In this document: positions 25,913 to 34,911 of the stretch, one piece after another
How the letters are laid out: every line of letters begins with the position of its first letter
Position numbering within the stretch: position 1 is the stretch's first letter
Origin: Methylorubrum rhodesianum
GTDB taxonomy: Bacteria > Pseudomonadota > Alphaproteobacteria > Rhizobiales > Beijerinckiaceae
NCBI RefSeq assembly: GCF_014199985.1
Contig: NZ_JACHOS010000022.1
Location: forward strand, 17,769 to 81,768
Reading direction: 5' to 3'
DNA: 64,000 nt
Made by a program: the position numbers and the translations under genes
Notes under the pieces: model-generated
What the model was told of the DNA's origin: nothing
The model's database searches: none
The model's input: the letters and a program-made list of their open reading frames with translations, nothing else

Positions 25913-26240
25913 ATGAACGGACTTGGCGGACTGAACAAATCCCCGAACGGCGTCGTCATCGGCCTCGTCCAGCTTCAACTGCCGACCATCACCACACGTG
26001 TCGACGTGACCGCCCAGGCCGAGCGCATCGTCGCGATGGTCGCCAAGGCGCGCGTCAACATGGCGACGATGGATCTGGTCGTCTTCCCCGAATACGGCCT
26101 GCACGGCCTGTCGATGGACACCCGGCCCGAGATCCTCTGCACGCTCGACGGCCCCGAGGTCGCGGCGTTCAAGCAGGCCTGCCGCGACAACCGGATCTGA
26201 GGCTGCTTCTCGATCATGGAGGCCAAACCGGCACACCAAA
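25913..26240 (+). pseudogene. Formamidase/aliphatic amidase (nitrilase superfamily), nonsense mutation and 3' loss
   Basis: ATG 25913 (GGGAGGG upstream) gives MNGLGGLNKSPNGVVIGLVQ, LVVFPEYGLHGLSMD with the catalytic Glu region, and FKQACRDNRI, matching the start of FmdA/AmiE-type amidases of the nitrilase superfamily. At 26198-26200 the family Trp codon is TGA; the same frame continues GCFSIMEAKP, so TGG to TGA is the likely lesion. After about 26240 the similarity ends and the Lys and Cys catalytic regions are absent. It once hydrolysed formamide or a short amide to ammonia and acid. Confidence 0.75.
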
Positions 26241-26690
26241 TCGCATTCTCACACAGCCTCCAACCGGAACGGACCTTCGGCTGCAGCCTCTCGAATGTCC
26301 GCAGGGGGTCAGGAGTTTGCCCCGCCTTAGTCGGCTTCGCGCCGATTTCGTTGGAAAAACTCGGGATCGGCCCGAAGTAGCATCGCCAGCCGCGGTTTCA
26401 GGAGAAGATTGTACTTCCGTATTGCTCAGGATGCGCGGCTATGGTGGCATCTTATTTCTGGTGAGAAACAAACATTCTCCGACCACCTGTGCTGCGCGAC
26501 GCTTGGCGCACGGTCCCAGAATTTTTTCAACAAAATCCGCCACAACCGGACTTTCTGTTTGAGTGAAACAGAGTCCGCCTTTTCCGAAATAGATTGCCTT
26601 CACGCTATCAAAAGACGCAGCAGCGAAGCTGCTCGGAACAGCGTCGCCTGAAGCAGAGCCTGCCCGGACCATCCTCACGGCGGCTGCCCG
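26241..26690. other. Gene-free junction region
   Basis: Short open frames on both strands have no recognisable protein features. The base composition is lower in GC than the neighbours around 26440-26620. It separates the broken formamidase from the convergent amidase gene and probably contains IS or deletion scars that I cannot identify. Confidence 0.4.
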
Positions 26691-28100
26691 TCACGGCTCT
26701 GTCAGCGGACGAAGATTATAGCCCGGCGGCTTCGTCCGCTCGATCGCCGCAGCCGCTCGCATCACGTCGTATTCGCCGAGAGTGCGGCCCACGATCTGGA
26801 GGCCGACGGGCATTCCATCCGAGGCAATCCCTGCGCAGACAGAGACCGCGGGCTGGCCTGTGAGGTTGAAAGGATAGGTGTAGAATGCCCAGGAGACGAG
26901 GCTGCGATCTTCCAGCCCCTCCGGGATGTTTCTGCCTGCTTCCAAGGACGAGATCGGCAGTGTCGGTGACACGAGGACATCGTAGCCGGTGAAGAAGTTG
27001 ACCATCCGGTCCCGCAGCGCGTAGCGTGCGAAGACGGTCTCGTAATAGGCGCGCATCTCCTGAGCGAGGGCGGCGTCGAGCAAATCGGCGACAGCGGGGT
27101 CCAGGAGATCGCGGCGGCTTTCGAGAACGCCGCGCAGGCGGGTGCCGATGCCGGCGTAGAACTCGGCCGTCCAGAGAGCGGCTGGATCGGACTCGAGGAC
27201 GGTCTCGACCTCTTCCACGATCGCGCCCTGGTCTGCCAGCGCCATCGCAGCGGCATGGGCGATGGCGGCAACCTCAGGGTTGGGCCGCGCGTAGCCGAGT
27301 GTCGCGCTCCAGGCGACCCGGAGGCCGGCGATGGAAGCCTTGACCGCCACCAGAAGGTCTGGGACGGGGCCGGCCACCGCGAAGGGATCGCGCGGATCGT
27401 GGCCGGCGACCGCCGTCGTCAGCAAGGCGGCATCGGCGACGTTGCGAGCAAGCGCGCCGACATGGGCCAGCGTCGGCGTTGCCGAGGTCGGCCAGACCGG
27501 AACCCGCCCGAATTGCGCCTTGAACCCGACGAGACCCGTCAGCGCGGCGGGAATGCGCAGGGAGCCGCCACCGTCGGTGCCGAGTGCGCAGGGCGTGATC
27601 CCGGCTGCCACCGAGGCGGCCGCGCCGGCGCTCGATCCACCCGGCGTCTTCGCCAGATCCCAGGGATGGCGGGTGATGCCGGTGAGCGGCGAGTCGCCGA
27701 CGGGCTTGGCTCCGAACTCGCTCGTGGTGGTCTTCCCGATGATGATGGCGCCGGCGGCACGCAGGCGCTCGACGGCGGGGGCATCGGCGGCGGCGATGTT
27801 GCTCGCCATGGCCCGCGAGCCGGACGCGTAGGGCTGGCCACCCACCGCGATCAGATCCTTCACCGAGACGGGCAGGCCGTGGAGCAGCCCGAGAGGCGCG
27901 CCGCGCATCACAGCCTCCTCGGCCCGGCGCGCGGCGCTGCGGGCTTCCTCCGGCACCAGGTGGCAGAAGGCATTCAAGGAGGCTTGGCTAGCCTCGGCAC
28001 GCGCGAGGGCGCGCTCCGTCAGCTCTACCGGCGAAATCGCGCGCGCCGCGATAAGGCGGCGCAACTCAAGCGCGGTCATGAAGTCGAAGTCGCTCGTCAT
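26691..28100 (-). CDS. Amidase (amidase-signature family)
   Basis: This 469-residue cytoplasmic amidase has the catalytic Lys in LPVSVKDLIAVGG, the cis-Ser and nucleophile Ser in TPGGSSAGAAASVAAG, and the downstream GTDGGGSLRIPAALTGLVGF core of the Ser-cisSer-Lys fold. It would hydrolyse an amide to a carboxylate and ammonia. It starts 52 bases after the cyclase gene and ends the liv operon, so its substrate is probably delivered by that importer. The length and motifs are complete. Nitrile-hydratase-linked amidases belong to this family too, so it could also complete a nitrile-to-acid route; that is inference. Confidence 0.88.
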   Translation of the reverse strand: MTSDFDFMTALELRRLIAARAISPVELTERALARAEASQASLNAFCHLVPEEARSAARRAEEAVMRGAPLGLLHGLPVSVKDLIAVGGQPYASGSRAMASNIAAADAPAVERLRAAGAIIIGKTTTSEFGAKPVGDSPLTGITRHPWDLAKTPGGSSAGAAASVAAGITPCALGTDGGGSLRIPAALTGLVGFKAQFGRVPVWPTSATPTLAHVGALARNVADAALLTTAVAGHDPRDPFAVAGPVPDLLVAVKASIAGLRVAWSATLGYARPNPEVAAIAHAAAMALADQGAIVEEVETVLESDPAALWTAEFYAGIGTRLRGVLESRRDLLDPAVADLLDAALAQEMRAYYETVFARYALRDRMVNFFTGYDVLVSPTLPISSLEAGRNIPEGLEDRSLVSWAFYTYPFNLTGQPAVSVCAGIASDGMPVGLQIVGRTLGEYDVMRAAAAIERTKPPGYNLRPLTEP

Positions 28101-28152
28101 CGCTCCACTCTCTGCAACGGAGGCGCGGCGCCCCAGGGGCGCCGCAGTGGCG

Positions 28153-28854
28153 TCAGTCGTTGACGAGGGCGAATGCGCGGACCGGCGAGCCGGAACCGCC
28201 CTTGAACTTCAGCGGCACACCGAAGAACTGCACCTCGCCCTTGCCCAGAAGTTCCTCCAGGTTCACCAGCCATTCCCAATGGCTAATGCCCAGTTCACGG
28301 CAGAGGCGGTGCTGAGCGAAGATGTTGTCGCTCGGCTTATCGGTGGAGGGCCCCTCGACACCGTGCATCTTCGAGCCGCGCTCGTGCAGCCACTGGGTGG
28401 CCTCCACGGTCAGCAGCGGGTTCTTCCACACCGAGTCGAGGCTTGGATAGTTGCGGGCGTGGAAGCCGGTGCAGAGCAGGACGATGTGGCCGTCGACGTT
28501 GACGCCGCTCTTGGCTTCCGCCTCCTCCATGTCGGCGACCGTGATGTCGCCCAGGTCGGGGATGTGACGCAGGTCGAAGCAGACCGCCTTGCCCATGAAC
28601 AGCTCCAGCGGCATCTCGTCGATGGGCTGGCCGTTCGGATCGACGTGCCGGAAGGCGTCCACATGGGTGCCGACGTGGTCGAGCATCGCGATGAAGTTCG
28701 TCTGGAAGGTCATCGCGTCGCCCGGCACGCCGAGATTGAGGGCGGCCGAGCTCTCGTGACTGAGATGCGTGGTGATCACCGGCCGCTGGAAGAGCTTGTG
28801 GGCCGGCATGTTGTCCTCGATCAGGAGGCTCAAATCGACGACGCGCTGGGGCAT
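28153..28854 (-). CDS. Cyclase-family metal hydrolase (kynurenine formamidase-like)
   Basis: This 233-residue protein has the metal motif HVGTHVDAFRHVDPNG (HxGTHxD...H) of the cyclase/kynurenine formamidase/isatin hydrolase family, preceded by MPQRVVDLSLLIEDNMP and followed by VLLCTGFHARNY and GVEGPSTDKPSDN. Members hydrolyse cyclic imides, lactams or N-formyl compounds using Zn or Mn. Co-transcription with an importer and an amidase fits a path in which ring opening or deformylation precedes amide cleavage. It lies 81 bases after livF. Substrate unknown. Confidence 0.85.
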   Translation of the reverse strand: MPQRVVDLSLLIEDNMPAHKLFQRPVITTHLSHESSAALNLGVPGDAMTFQTNFIAMLDHVGTHVDAFRHVDPNGQPIDEMPLELFMGKAVCFDLRHIPDLGDITVADMEEAEAKSGVNVDGHIVLLCTGFHARNYPSLDSVWKNPLLTVEATQWLHERGSKMHGVEGPSTDKPSDNIFAQHRLCRELGISHWEWLVNLEELLGKGEVQFFGVPLKFKGGSGSPVRAFALVND

Positions 28855-28935
28855 GGCGGGTCCTTTTCGGGCGTGACGGATCGTTCACGGCACCGTCCGG
28901 TGCCGTGCCGTTTCGGGTTCGGCGGGATGCCGCGT

Positions 28936-29673
28936 TCAGGCGGCTTTCTTCTTGCCGAGAAAGGTCTCCATGACCTCCGGATCGCGGGCGATGAGCCCGC
29001 TCGGGCCGTCCCGCACCGTGCGCCCCTGCGCCACCACGTAGGCATGGTCGGCGATGGCGAGCGCGTAGGATGCGAGCTGCTCGACGAGAAGAATGGTGAG
29101 GCCTTGGCCGTTGAGGTCGCGCAAGACGCCAATGAGTTGCTCGACGACGCGGGGCGCGAGGCCGAGCGAGAGTTCGTCGATCACGAGGAGGTCGGGTTCG
29201 GCCATCAGACCGCGGGCGATGGCGAGCATCTGCTGCTCGCCGCCCGACATGCTGCCGGCAGGCTGGCGCAGCCGCTCGCGCAAGCGCGGGAAGAGCGCGA
29301 GCGCCCGCTCCAGCGTCCGTTTCGCCTGCGCGTTCTTGAGGCCGCCATGGGTGTAGGCACCCAGTATCAGATTGTCCTCGACGGTTTGGTCGGGGAAGAT
29401 CAGGCGTCCCTCGGGCACCATCGCGAGACCGCGGGCGACCTTGGCATGGGCGGGCAGCCGCGTGACCTCCTCGCCCTTGAACAGAACGCGGCCGCCGCTC
29501 GGTCGTACGAGGCCGGTGATCCCGCGCATCAGCGAGGTCTTGCCGGCACCGTTATTGCCGATCACGGCGACCAGCTGGCCGCGCTGCACGGTCAGGTTCG
29601 CACCGCGGAGCGCGGTTGCCGCGCCGTAGCGGACTTCGAGGTTCTCGACCGAGAGAAGCGGAGTATCGGTCAT
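28936..29673 (-). CDS. livF: Branched-chain amino acid-type ABC transporter ATPase (LivF)
   Basis: This 245-residue ATPase has MTDTPLLSVENLEVRYGAAT, Walker A GNNGAGKTS, signature MSGGEQQMLAIARGL, Walker B DLLVIDELSLGLAP and LLVEQLASYALAIADHAYVV, the LivF hallmark sequence. It powers uptake with the fused LivM-LivG protein. Its ATG overlaps the stop of that gene by one base (TGATG). The class transports branched-chain amino acids, amides, urea and aromatic acids, so the name does not fix the substrate. Confidence 0.9.
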   Translation of the reverse strand: MTDTPLLSVENLEVRYGAATALRGANLTVQRGQLVAVIGNNGAGKTSLMRGITGLVRPSGGRVLFKGEEVTRLPAHAKVARGLAMVPEGRLIFPDQTVEDNLILGAYTHGGLKNAQAKRTLERALALFPRLRERLRQPAGSMSGGEQQMLAIARGLMAEPDLLVIDELSLGLAPRVVEQLIGVLRDLNGQGLTILLVEQLASYALAIADHAYVVAQGRTVRDGPSGLIARDPEVMETFLGKKKAA

Positions 29674-31454
29674 CAGGCGGCCTCCTCGTTGAGGATGGCG
29701 GACGGGCCGCCGAAATAGGCCTCGATCACCCGCGGATCGGCTTGCACCGTCTCCGGACGGTCGCTCGCGATGACCTGGCCGTAATCGAGCACCGTCACGG
29801 TGTCGGCAACCGCCATGATCAGGTCGACGTGATGCTCGATGAGCAGCACCGAGACACCGAGTCCCGCGATCTTCCGGATCATGACCTCCAGTTCGTCGAT
29901 CTCCTGCGTGGTGAGCCCGGCGGCGGGCTCGTCGAGAAGCAGCAGACGCGGACGCGTGGCGAGGGCCCGGGCAATCTCCAGCCGGCGCTGATGGCCGAAG
30001 GGCAGGAAGCGGGCCTGCTCGTTGGCCACCGCGCTGAGCCCGACGAAATCGAGCAGGCCGGTTGCGGCGGCGCGGCAGGCGGCCTCCTCGCGGCGGAAGC
30101 GGGGCGTGCGCAGGATCGCCCCGGGCAGGCCGTAGCCGTGATGGGCGAAGCCACCCACCATGACATTCTCCAGAACCGTCATCTGTCCGAACAGCTCGGT
30201 GTTCTGGAAGGTGCGGGCGAGACCGAGCCGCGCAATGCCGTGAACCTTGATGCCGGCGAGATCGGTCCCGTCGAGGTGCACGCCACCCTTGCTCGGGCGG
30301 TAGAAGCCCGAGATCGTGTTCACGAAGGTCGACTTGCCGGCTCCGTTCGGACCGATCAGAGCGTGGATCTCGCCCGGGGCGACCCGAACGCTCGCAGCGC
30401 TTAGCGCCGTGAGCCCGCCGAAGCGAACGGTGAGGCCGTGGGTCTCCAGGCCGGCAGGCTTGCGGCTCGCGAGAAGCTCGGCGGCGGGCATGCCTTGGCC
30501 CGGCTCGACCCCACGCGGGCCGGGGCGCAGACGGGCGTAGAGTTGGCCCAGCGTGCCCAGGATGCCGCCGGGCAGGCCGAACATCACCGCGAGGAGCAGG
30601 GCGCCGTAGGCGAATTTCTGCCACTCGGCGAAGCGCTGCAGCACCTCCGGCAGATAGGTCAGGATGAAGGCGCCGACGACCGGTCCGAAGGTCGAGGCCG
30701 CTCCTCCCAAGATCACCATCAGCAGGAAGCGGACGGAATCCGAGAAGGTGAAAATGTCGGGCGAGATGTAGGCGTTGAGGAAGGCGTAGAAGCTGCCCGC
30801 GATCCCCGCTGTCATGGCCGCGACCGCGAAGGCGAGCGTGCGGATCCCCGTCGCGCCGATGCCGAGGCTGCGCGCGGCCGTCTCGCTCTGGGCGACGGCC
30901 AGCATCGCGCGGCCGTAGCCCGAGTGCTTCAGGTTGTGCGCCGCCAGCGTCGCGAGAAAGAGGGTGACGGCGAGCACGGCGTAGAAGGCGTAGCCCGAGA
31001 GCGGATACCCGAAGAGGTTCGGGCCGGGGATGCCGCTGAGTCCCGTCGTGCCGCCGGTGAGGCTCTGCCACTCGATGGCAACGTTCTCGACGATGAGGCC
31101 GAAGGCGATCGTCACCACCGCGAGATAGACGCCCCGCACCCGCACGCTCGGATAGGCGAGCGCCGCGCCGAAAAGGCCGGCCACCACCGCCGCGCCGATG
31201 CTTGCGAGGACGAGGTCGAGGTTGAACCGGATCGCCAGGATCGCGCCGGTATAGGCGCCGAGCGCGAACAATCCGGCCTGGCCGAGAGAGACGAGGCCGG
31301 TGAGCCCGACGAGGACATTCAGGCCGACCGCGATCACGCCGTAGATCAGGAACAGCATGAACAGGCGCAGTTCGTACTCGTTGCCGGAGGTGAGCGGCAC
31401 GACAACGAGGATGGCCGCGAGCAGCGCGAAGCCGAGGGTATAGAGGGCCTTCAT
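29673..31454 (-). CDS. Fused ABC permease-ATPase (LivM-LivG)
   Basis: This 593-residue fusion begins with a LivM permease (from MKALYTLGFALLAAILVVVP; GVIAVGLNVLVGLTGLVSLG; TEXRSG-like stretch QSETAARSLGIGATGIRTLA) with about eight membrane helices. A linker (PGQGMPAAELLASRKPAG) leads to a LivG ATPase with GPNGAGKST, EIARALATRPRLLLLDEPAA and VLLIEHHVDLIMAVADTVTV. One chain thus provides a membrane subunit and an ATPase, a known arrangement in this transporter class. The ATG overlaps the livH stop by four bases (ATGA). All motifs are intact. Confidence 0.9.
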   Translation of the reverse strand: MKALYTLGFALLAAILVVVPLTSGNEYELRLFMLFLIYGVIAVGLNVLVGLTGLVSLGQAGLFALGAYTGAILAIRFNLDLVLASIGAAVVAGLFGAALAYPSVRVRGVYLAVVTIAFGLIVENVAIEWQSLTGGTTGLSGIPGPNLFGYPLSGYAFYAVLAVTLFLATLAAHNLKHSGYGRAMLAVAQSETAARSLGIGATGIRTLAFAVAAMTAGIAGSFYAFLNAYISPDIFTFSDSVRFLLMVILGGAASTFGPVVGAFILTYLPEVLQRFAEWQKFAYGALLLAVMFGLPGGILGTLGQLYARLRPGPRGVEPGQGMPAAELLASRKPAGLETHGLTVRFGGLTALSAASVRVAPGEIHALIGPNGAGKSTFVNTISGFYRPSKGGVHLDGTDLAGIKVHGIARLGLARTFQNTELFGQMTVLENVMVGGFAHHGYGLPGAILRTPRFRREEAACRAAATGLLDFVGLSAVANEQARFLPFGHQRRLEIARALATRPRLLLLDEPAAGLTTQEIDELEVMIRKIAGLGVSVLLIEHHVDLIMAVADTVTVLDYGQVIASDRPETVQADPRVIEAYFGGPSAILNEEAA

Positions 31455-32326
31455 ACCTTGAAGATCTCCCGGCGGCCGAACAGACCCTGAGGGAAGGCGA
31501 CGAGGACGAGGATCATCGCGCTGAAGCCGACGATCTCCCGCGCCGCGGTCGAAACGTAGCCCTCGACGAACTTCTCCATGACCCCGAAGGCGAGGCCGGC
31601 CAGGACAACGCCGGGGCCACTGGTGATTCCGCCGATGATGGCGACAGCGAAGCCCTTGAGCCCGAGGAGGACGCCTATGCTGGCGGAAGCCTGGATCACG
31701 GGGGCGACGAGCACGCCTGCCCCTGCGCCGAACAGCGCCGCGAGGCCGAAGGAGAACATCACGATTCGGTCGACGTTGATGCCCATCAGGGCAGCCGCTT
31801 GGCGGTTGTGCGCGACCGCCTGCATCGCTCTCCCGACGAGCGTGTGCCGTTGCATCGCGTGGAGGCCCGCCATCGCCAGCAGTGCGACGGCCGGGATGAC
31901 GAGTTCCTGCGGATAGACGCCCGCGCCGAGGATCGAGATCGCCCCTGCAACGCCGGGCGAGGGTAAGGGGCGCGAGAAGCCGCCGAACTGCATCGTGGCA
32001 AGGGATTCGGCCATGATGCCGACCGCGATCGTGGTCAGCATCCAGCCGATCGAGGCGTTGGTGCCGATGAACGGTCGCACCGCGAAACGCTCCAGCACAA
32101 CGCCGAACAAGGCCCCGGCCAGGATGGCGAGGAGGCAGGCCAGCGGCGGCGGCAAGCCGGCATCGATGCCCATTACGGCAAGGACTGCGCCGATCATCAG
32201 CGTGTCGCCGTGGGCGAAGTTCACGGCCTTGGCAGCCGACCACATGATGTGGAAGCCGAGCGCGACGAGGGCGTAGATGCCCCCGATCGCGAGGCCTGAG
32301 AGCGTATATTGCAGGGCGGTCGTCAT
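31451..32326 (-). CDS. livH: Branched-chain amino acid-type ABC permease (LivH)
   Basis: This 291-residue inner-membrane permease has about eight helices. It starts MTTALQYTLSGLAIGGIYAL and includes the family segment HIMWSAAKAVNFAHGDTLMI, QRHTLVGRAMQAVAHNRQAA and GLKGFAVAIIGGITSGPGVV. It pairs with the LivM half of the downstream fusion to form the channel. It starts about 126 bases after the livK stop and overlaps the next gene by four bases. Confidence 0.9.
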   Translation of the reverse strand: MTTALQYTLSGLAIGGIYALVALGFHIMWSAAKAVNFAHGDTLMIGAVLAVMGIDAGLPPPLACLLAILAGALFGVVLERFAVRPFIGTNASIGWMLTTIAVGIMAESLATMQFGGFSRPLPSPGVAGAISILGAGVYPQELVIPAVALLAMAGLHAMQRHTLVGRAMQAVAHNRQAAALMGINVDRIVMFSFGLAALFGAGAGVLVAPVIQASASIGVLLGLKGFAVAIIGGITSGPGVVLAGLAFGVMEKFVEGYVSTAAREIVGFSAMILVLVAFPQGLFGRREIFKV

Positions 32327-32452
32327 GGCTGCCGCGAGAGTTCCCTGTGTGAAGCGGACAGGCGTTCAGTGGAGTTGGGGCGACCCGGCGATCGGGATCC
32401 GAACGAGCCACCCCGGCCCCACCGTTCGAAGACGGAGGGGACGCGTCTGCCG

Positions 32453-33646
32453 TCAGTTCGTTCTGCCGTAGGGGGTCTGCGCAATCGGCAGGAGCTTGCC
32501 GTCGGACCAGACCGTCAGCTTGTATTCGCTCGGCAGAATTGCGTCCTGGCGTTCCGGGTCAGAGGAATCGAAGGCCGGATCGTATTTCGCGACCAAGCCC
32601 TCATATCTGACTTGATAAAGCGCCTCGCGGACCTTCTTCCAATCGTAGGCACCGGCCTTCTCAATGGCCTGGGCCACGATGTGCACGGCGTCGTAGGTGT
32701 TGGCGATGCCGGAGCCCATCTTGATCTGCGACGGATCCTTCAGGCCGTACTTCGTCTGGATCTTCTGCCAGAGCGCTTGGCCTTTATGGTCGAGGTCGCC
32801 CATGAAGCTGTAGGTCTGCACGACCTGGACGCCATTGGCGAGCGGGCCGGCCAGTTCGCCGAGATTGCCGGCGATGCCCCAGGCGCCGATGATGGTGGGC
32901 TTGTAGCCGACCTTGTCCATGGAGCGGACGAGTTGGTTGCCCTCGCGGTCGAGAGCCCAGAACAGGGCAACGTCGGCACCCGAATCCCGCGCGCGGATCG
33001 CCTGCGCGGTCATGTCCTGATCGTTCCAGTTGAAGGTCTCCGTGGCGACCAGTTCCTTTCCGGCCTTTGCGGTCGCCGCCTTCACATCCGGCACGGCACC
33101 GTTGCCCCACCCTGTATTCTCATAGAAGAAAGCGATCTTTCCGGTCTTCGAGACCTTCGCTGCCTGCTCGACGAGGAAGCGGGCGACCCATTTGTCCTTG
33201 GCCGATACCCGGAACATGTAGTTCGGATTACGGCCGTTCTCGATGGCCTGTGTGTTGGCTGCGAGCACGCCGACGAACGGAATGCCGATGGCATGGACCG
33301 GCTCGACCTGAGCCACCGAAACGGTGGAGTGGTAACCGCCGAGGATGACGACACACTTATCGGCCAGCGCGACGCGCCGGGTGTTGTCGACGCCGCGTGG
33401 CGGTGTTCCGGCGTCGTCATACTGGACGAAGCGCAGAGGCTTGCCGAGGACACCGCCCTTGGCATTGATCTCCTCAAGGGCGATCTCGGCGCCCATTCTG
33501 ATGGCTTGGCCGGTGAAGGCCGCCGGGCCGGTGATGGCGGCAGAGTTGCCGATGCAGGGCTCCTGCTGGGCAAGCGCCGAGCCGGGAATCGTGAAAGCCA
33601 GTGGCACGATCAAAAATAGTCGGCGATAATACTTTGGCGCAACCAT
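32453..33646 (-). CDS. ABC transporter substrate-binding protein (LivK-like)
   Basis: This periplasmic leucine-binding-protein-like receptor of about 397 residues has a signal peptide MVAPKYYRRLFLIVPLAFTI ending in GSALAQ. The mature chain includes FTGQAIRMGAEIALEEINAK, GGVLGKPLRFVQYDDAGTPP, VVILGGYHSTVSVAQVEPVH, FYENTGWGNGAVPDVKAA and SGIANTYDAVHIVAQAIEKA. ATG 33646 with GGAG at 8 bases is preferred over the frame opening at 33697. It is the first gene of the liv-cyclase-amidase operon, divergent from a LysR gene. The ligand is unknown; amides and short peptides are as likely as amino acids. Confidence 0.88.
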   Translation of the reverse strand: MVAPKYYRRLFLIVPLAFTIPGSALAQQEPCIGNSAAITGPAAFTGQAIRMGAEIALEEINAKGGVLGKPLRFVQYDDAGTPPRGVDNTRRVALADKCVVILGGYHSTVSVAQVEPVHAIGIPFVGVLAANTQAIENGRNPNYMFRVSAKDKWVARFLVEQAAKVSKTGKIAFFYENTGWGNGAVPDVKAATAKAGKELVATETFNWNDQDMTAQAIRARDSGADVALFWALDREGNQLVRSMDKVGYKPTIIGAWGIAGNLGELAGPLANGVQVVQTYSFMGDLDHKGQALWQKIQTKYGLKDPSQIKMGSGIANTYDAVHIVAQAIEKAGAYDWKKVREALYQVRYEGLVAKYDPAFDSSDPERQDAILPSEYKLTVWSDGKLLPIAQTPYGRTN

Positions 33647-33771
33647 GCGTTGGGCTCCGATTCCCTGATGATGCTCGGGTTCAGCCACGATGTTCAAGCG
33701 ATGGCAGTCAGGCTACGCAACGAATACATCAGGCATCAAAGACCAATTTCCGATGTGAGCCATTGGAATTA

Positions 33772-33792
33772 CCTATGAGCTTCGTTCATAGG
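33772..33792. promoter_or_regulatory. LysR-type operator in the livK-LysR intergenic region
   Basis: CCTATGA-N7-TCATAGG is a perfect 7-base inverted repeat and contains a T-N11-A core (T33776 to A33788), the classical LysR box. It lies between the divergent livK-type operon (start 33646) and the LysR gene (start 33949), where such regulators usually bind to control both. The surrounding 33800-33880 is AT-rich, as expected for promoter DNA. Confidence 0.7.
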
Positions 33793-33948
33793 CGAGGCTT
33801 GGCGAAGCGCTACCTAGCTAACATCATGTTTTTTCATTCTAAATTTTTATTTGATGCACATAGTTTGCGCAGATTGCTCTGCCTTAGAGCAGTTTGACAT
33901 GGGCGTGGAGTTCCGCGCCTTGTCACAAAGTCCCCGGATAGGATTGCC

Positions 33949-34911
33949 ATGGATCTTCGTCAGCTTCGGTACTTCACGCAAATCGCGGAGAGCGGGAACG
34001 TCTCGCGAGCCGCTGAGGTGCTGCGGATCGCCCAGCCCTCGCTCAGCCAACAGATGCGCAACCTTGAGGACGAGCTCGGTGTCGAACTGCTGTTCCGGCA
34101 CGCCCGCGGGGTCACGCCCACGGAGCTCGGGCTGAAGTTCTACGAACACGCGCGGCGTATTCTGCAGGAGGTCGAGCGGGCCAAGGATGTCATGCGCTCA
34201 CAGGCAACGAGCCCGAGCGGACGGATCTCGGTCGGATTACCGACTTCAGCCTGCCGTGGACTTTCTCTGCCACTCCACCGCGCTATGGCGGAGGCGCTTC
34301 CCAACATCAGTCTCCATATCGTCGAGGCGATGAGCGGTACGTTGGACGAGTGGATCCAATCCGGACGTCTGGACGTCGCACTGCTCTACGACCACAAAGC
34401 GTTCGAGCACGTGGCTTGGACCGAGATGATGGTCGAAGACTTGATGTTCATCGTCCCCACCTCGCATCCGCTGGCCGCGCGACGCGAGATCGAGTTCGGA
34501 CAGGTCTTTCAGCAGGCACTTCCAGTGGTGCTTCCTGGCCGCCCGAATGTGCTGCGCGGCGTGATCGAGCAACTCGCGGCACGTCACGACATCACTCTGG
34601 CTGCAACGGATTGCGAGAGCCTGCCGGCGATCGCAGAGCTCGTGCGCGCTCAGGCCTTCGCGGCCATCATGCCGCATTTCGCTTTGGCTGCGGAGATCAA
34701 GCGCAGCGAGATGGTAGCTATACCAATTGTCGATCCGACACCTTCCTGGCGACTTTCTGTTGTGGTGTCGCAGCGAACTCTGAATACGCGTGGCAGCGAG
34801 GCCGTTGCCGAAGTTCTGGCAGGCGTCATCGGAGATCTTGTCCAGCGCTCCGTCTGGCGCGCTCGTCTCAAGCCCACGGAGCGCCCCGCCCCTGCGCGCG
34901 CTCGTGCCTAA
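33949..34911 (+). CDS. LysR-type transcriptional regulator
   Basis: This 320-residue regulator begins MDLRQLRYFTQIAESGNVSR; the helix-turn-helix is RAAEVLRIAQPSLSQQMRNL. The effector domain includes GRISVGLPTSACRGLSLPLH, LHIVEAMSGTLDEWIQSGRL and IVPTSHPLAARREIEFGQ, as in the NAC/CatR-like group that responds to aromatic or nitrogen compounds. It is divergent from the liv-cyclase-amidase operon with a good LysR box between them, so it most probably regulates that operon. It is intact, with a short Pro/Ala-rich tail. Confidence 0.87.
   Translation: MDLRQLRYFTQIAESGNVSRAAEVLRIAQPSLSQQMRNLEDELGVELLFRHARGVTPTELGLKFYEHARRILQEVERAKDVMRSQATSPSGRISVGLPTSACRGLSLPLHRAMAEALPNISLHIVEAMSGTLDEWIQSGRLDVALLYDHKAFEHVAWTEMMVEDLMFIVPTSHPLAARREIEFGQVFQQALPVVLPGRPNVLRGVIEQLAARHDITLAATDCESLPAIAELVRAQAFAAIMPHFALAAEIKRSEMVAIPIVDPTPSWRLSVVVSQRTLNTRGSEAVAEVLAGVIGDLVQRSVWRARLKPTERPAPARARA

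Noticed and set aside
26409..26651. 80-codon plus-strand frame after the broken formamidase
   Set aside because: No ribosome-binding site, no family and no conserved-looking composition.
32309..33619. 436-codon plus-strand frame opposite livK
   Set aside because: It is a shadow frame: the minus strand encodes a full substrate-binding protein with signal peptide.
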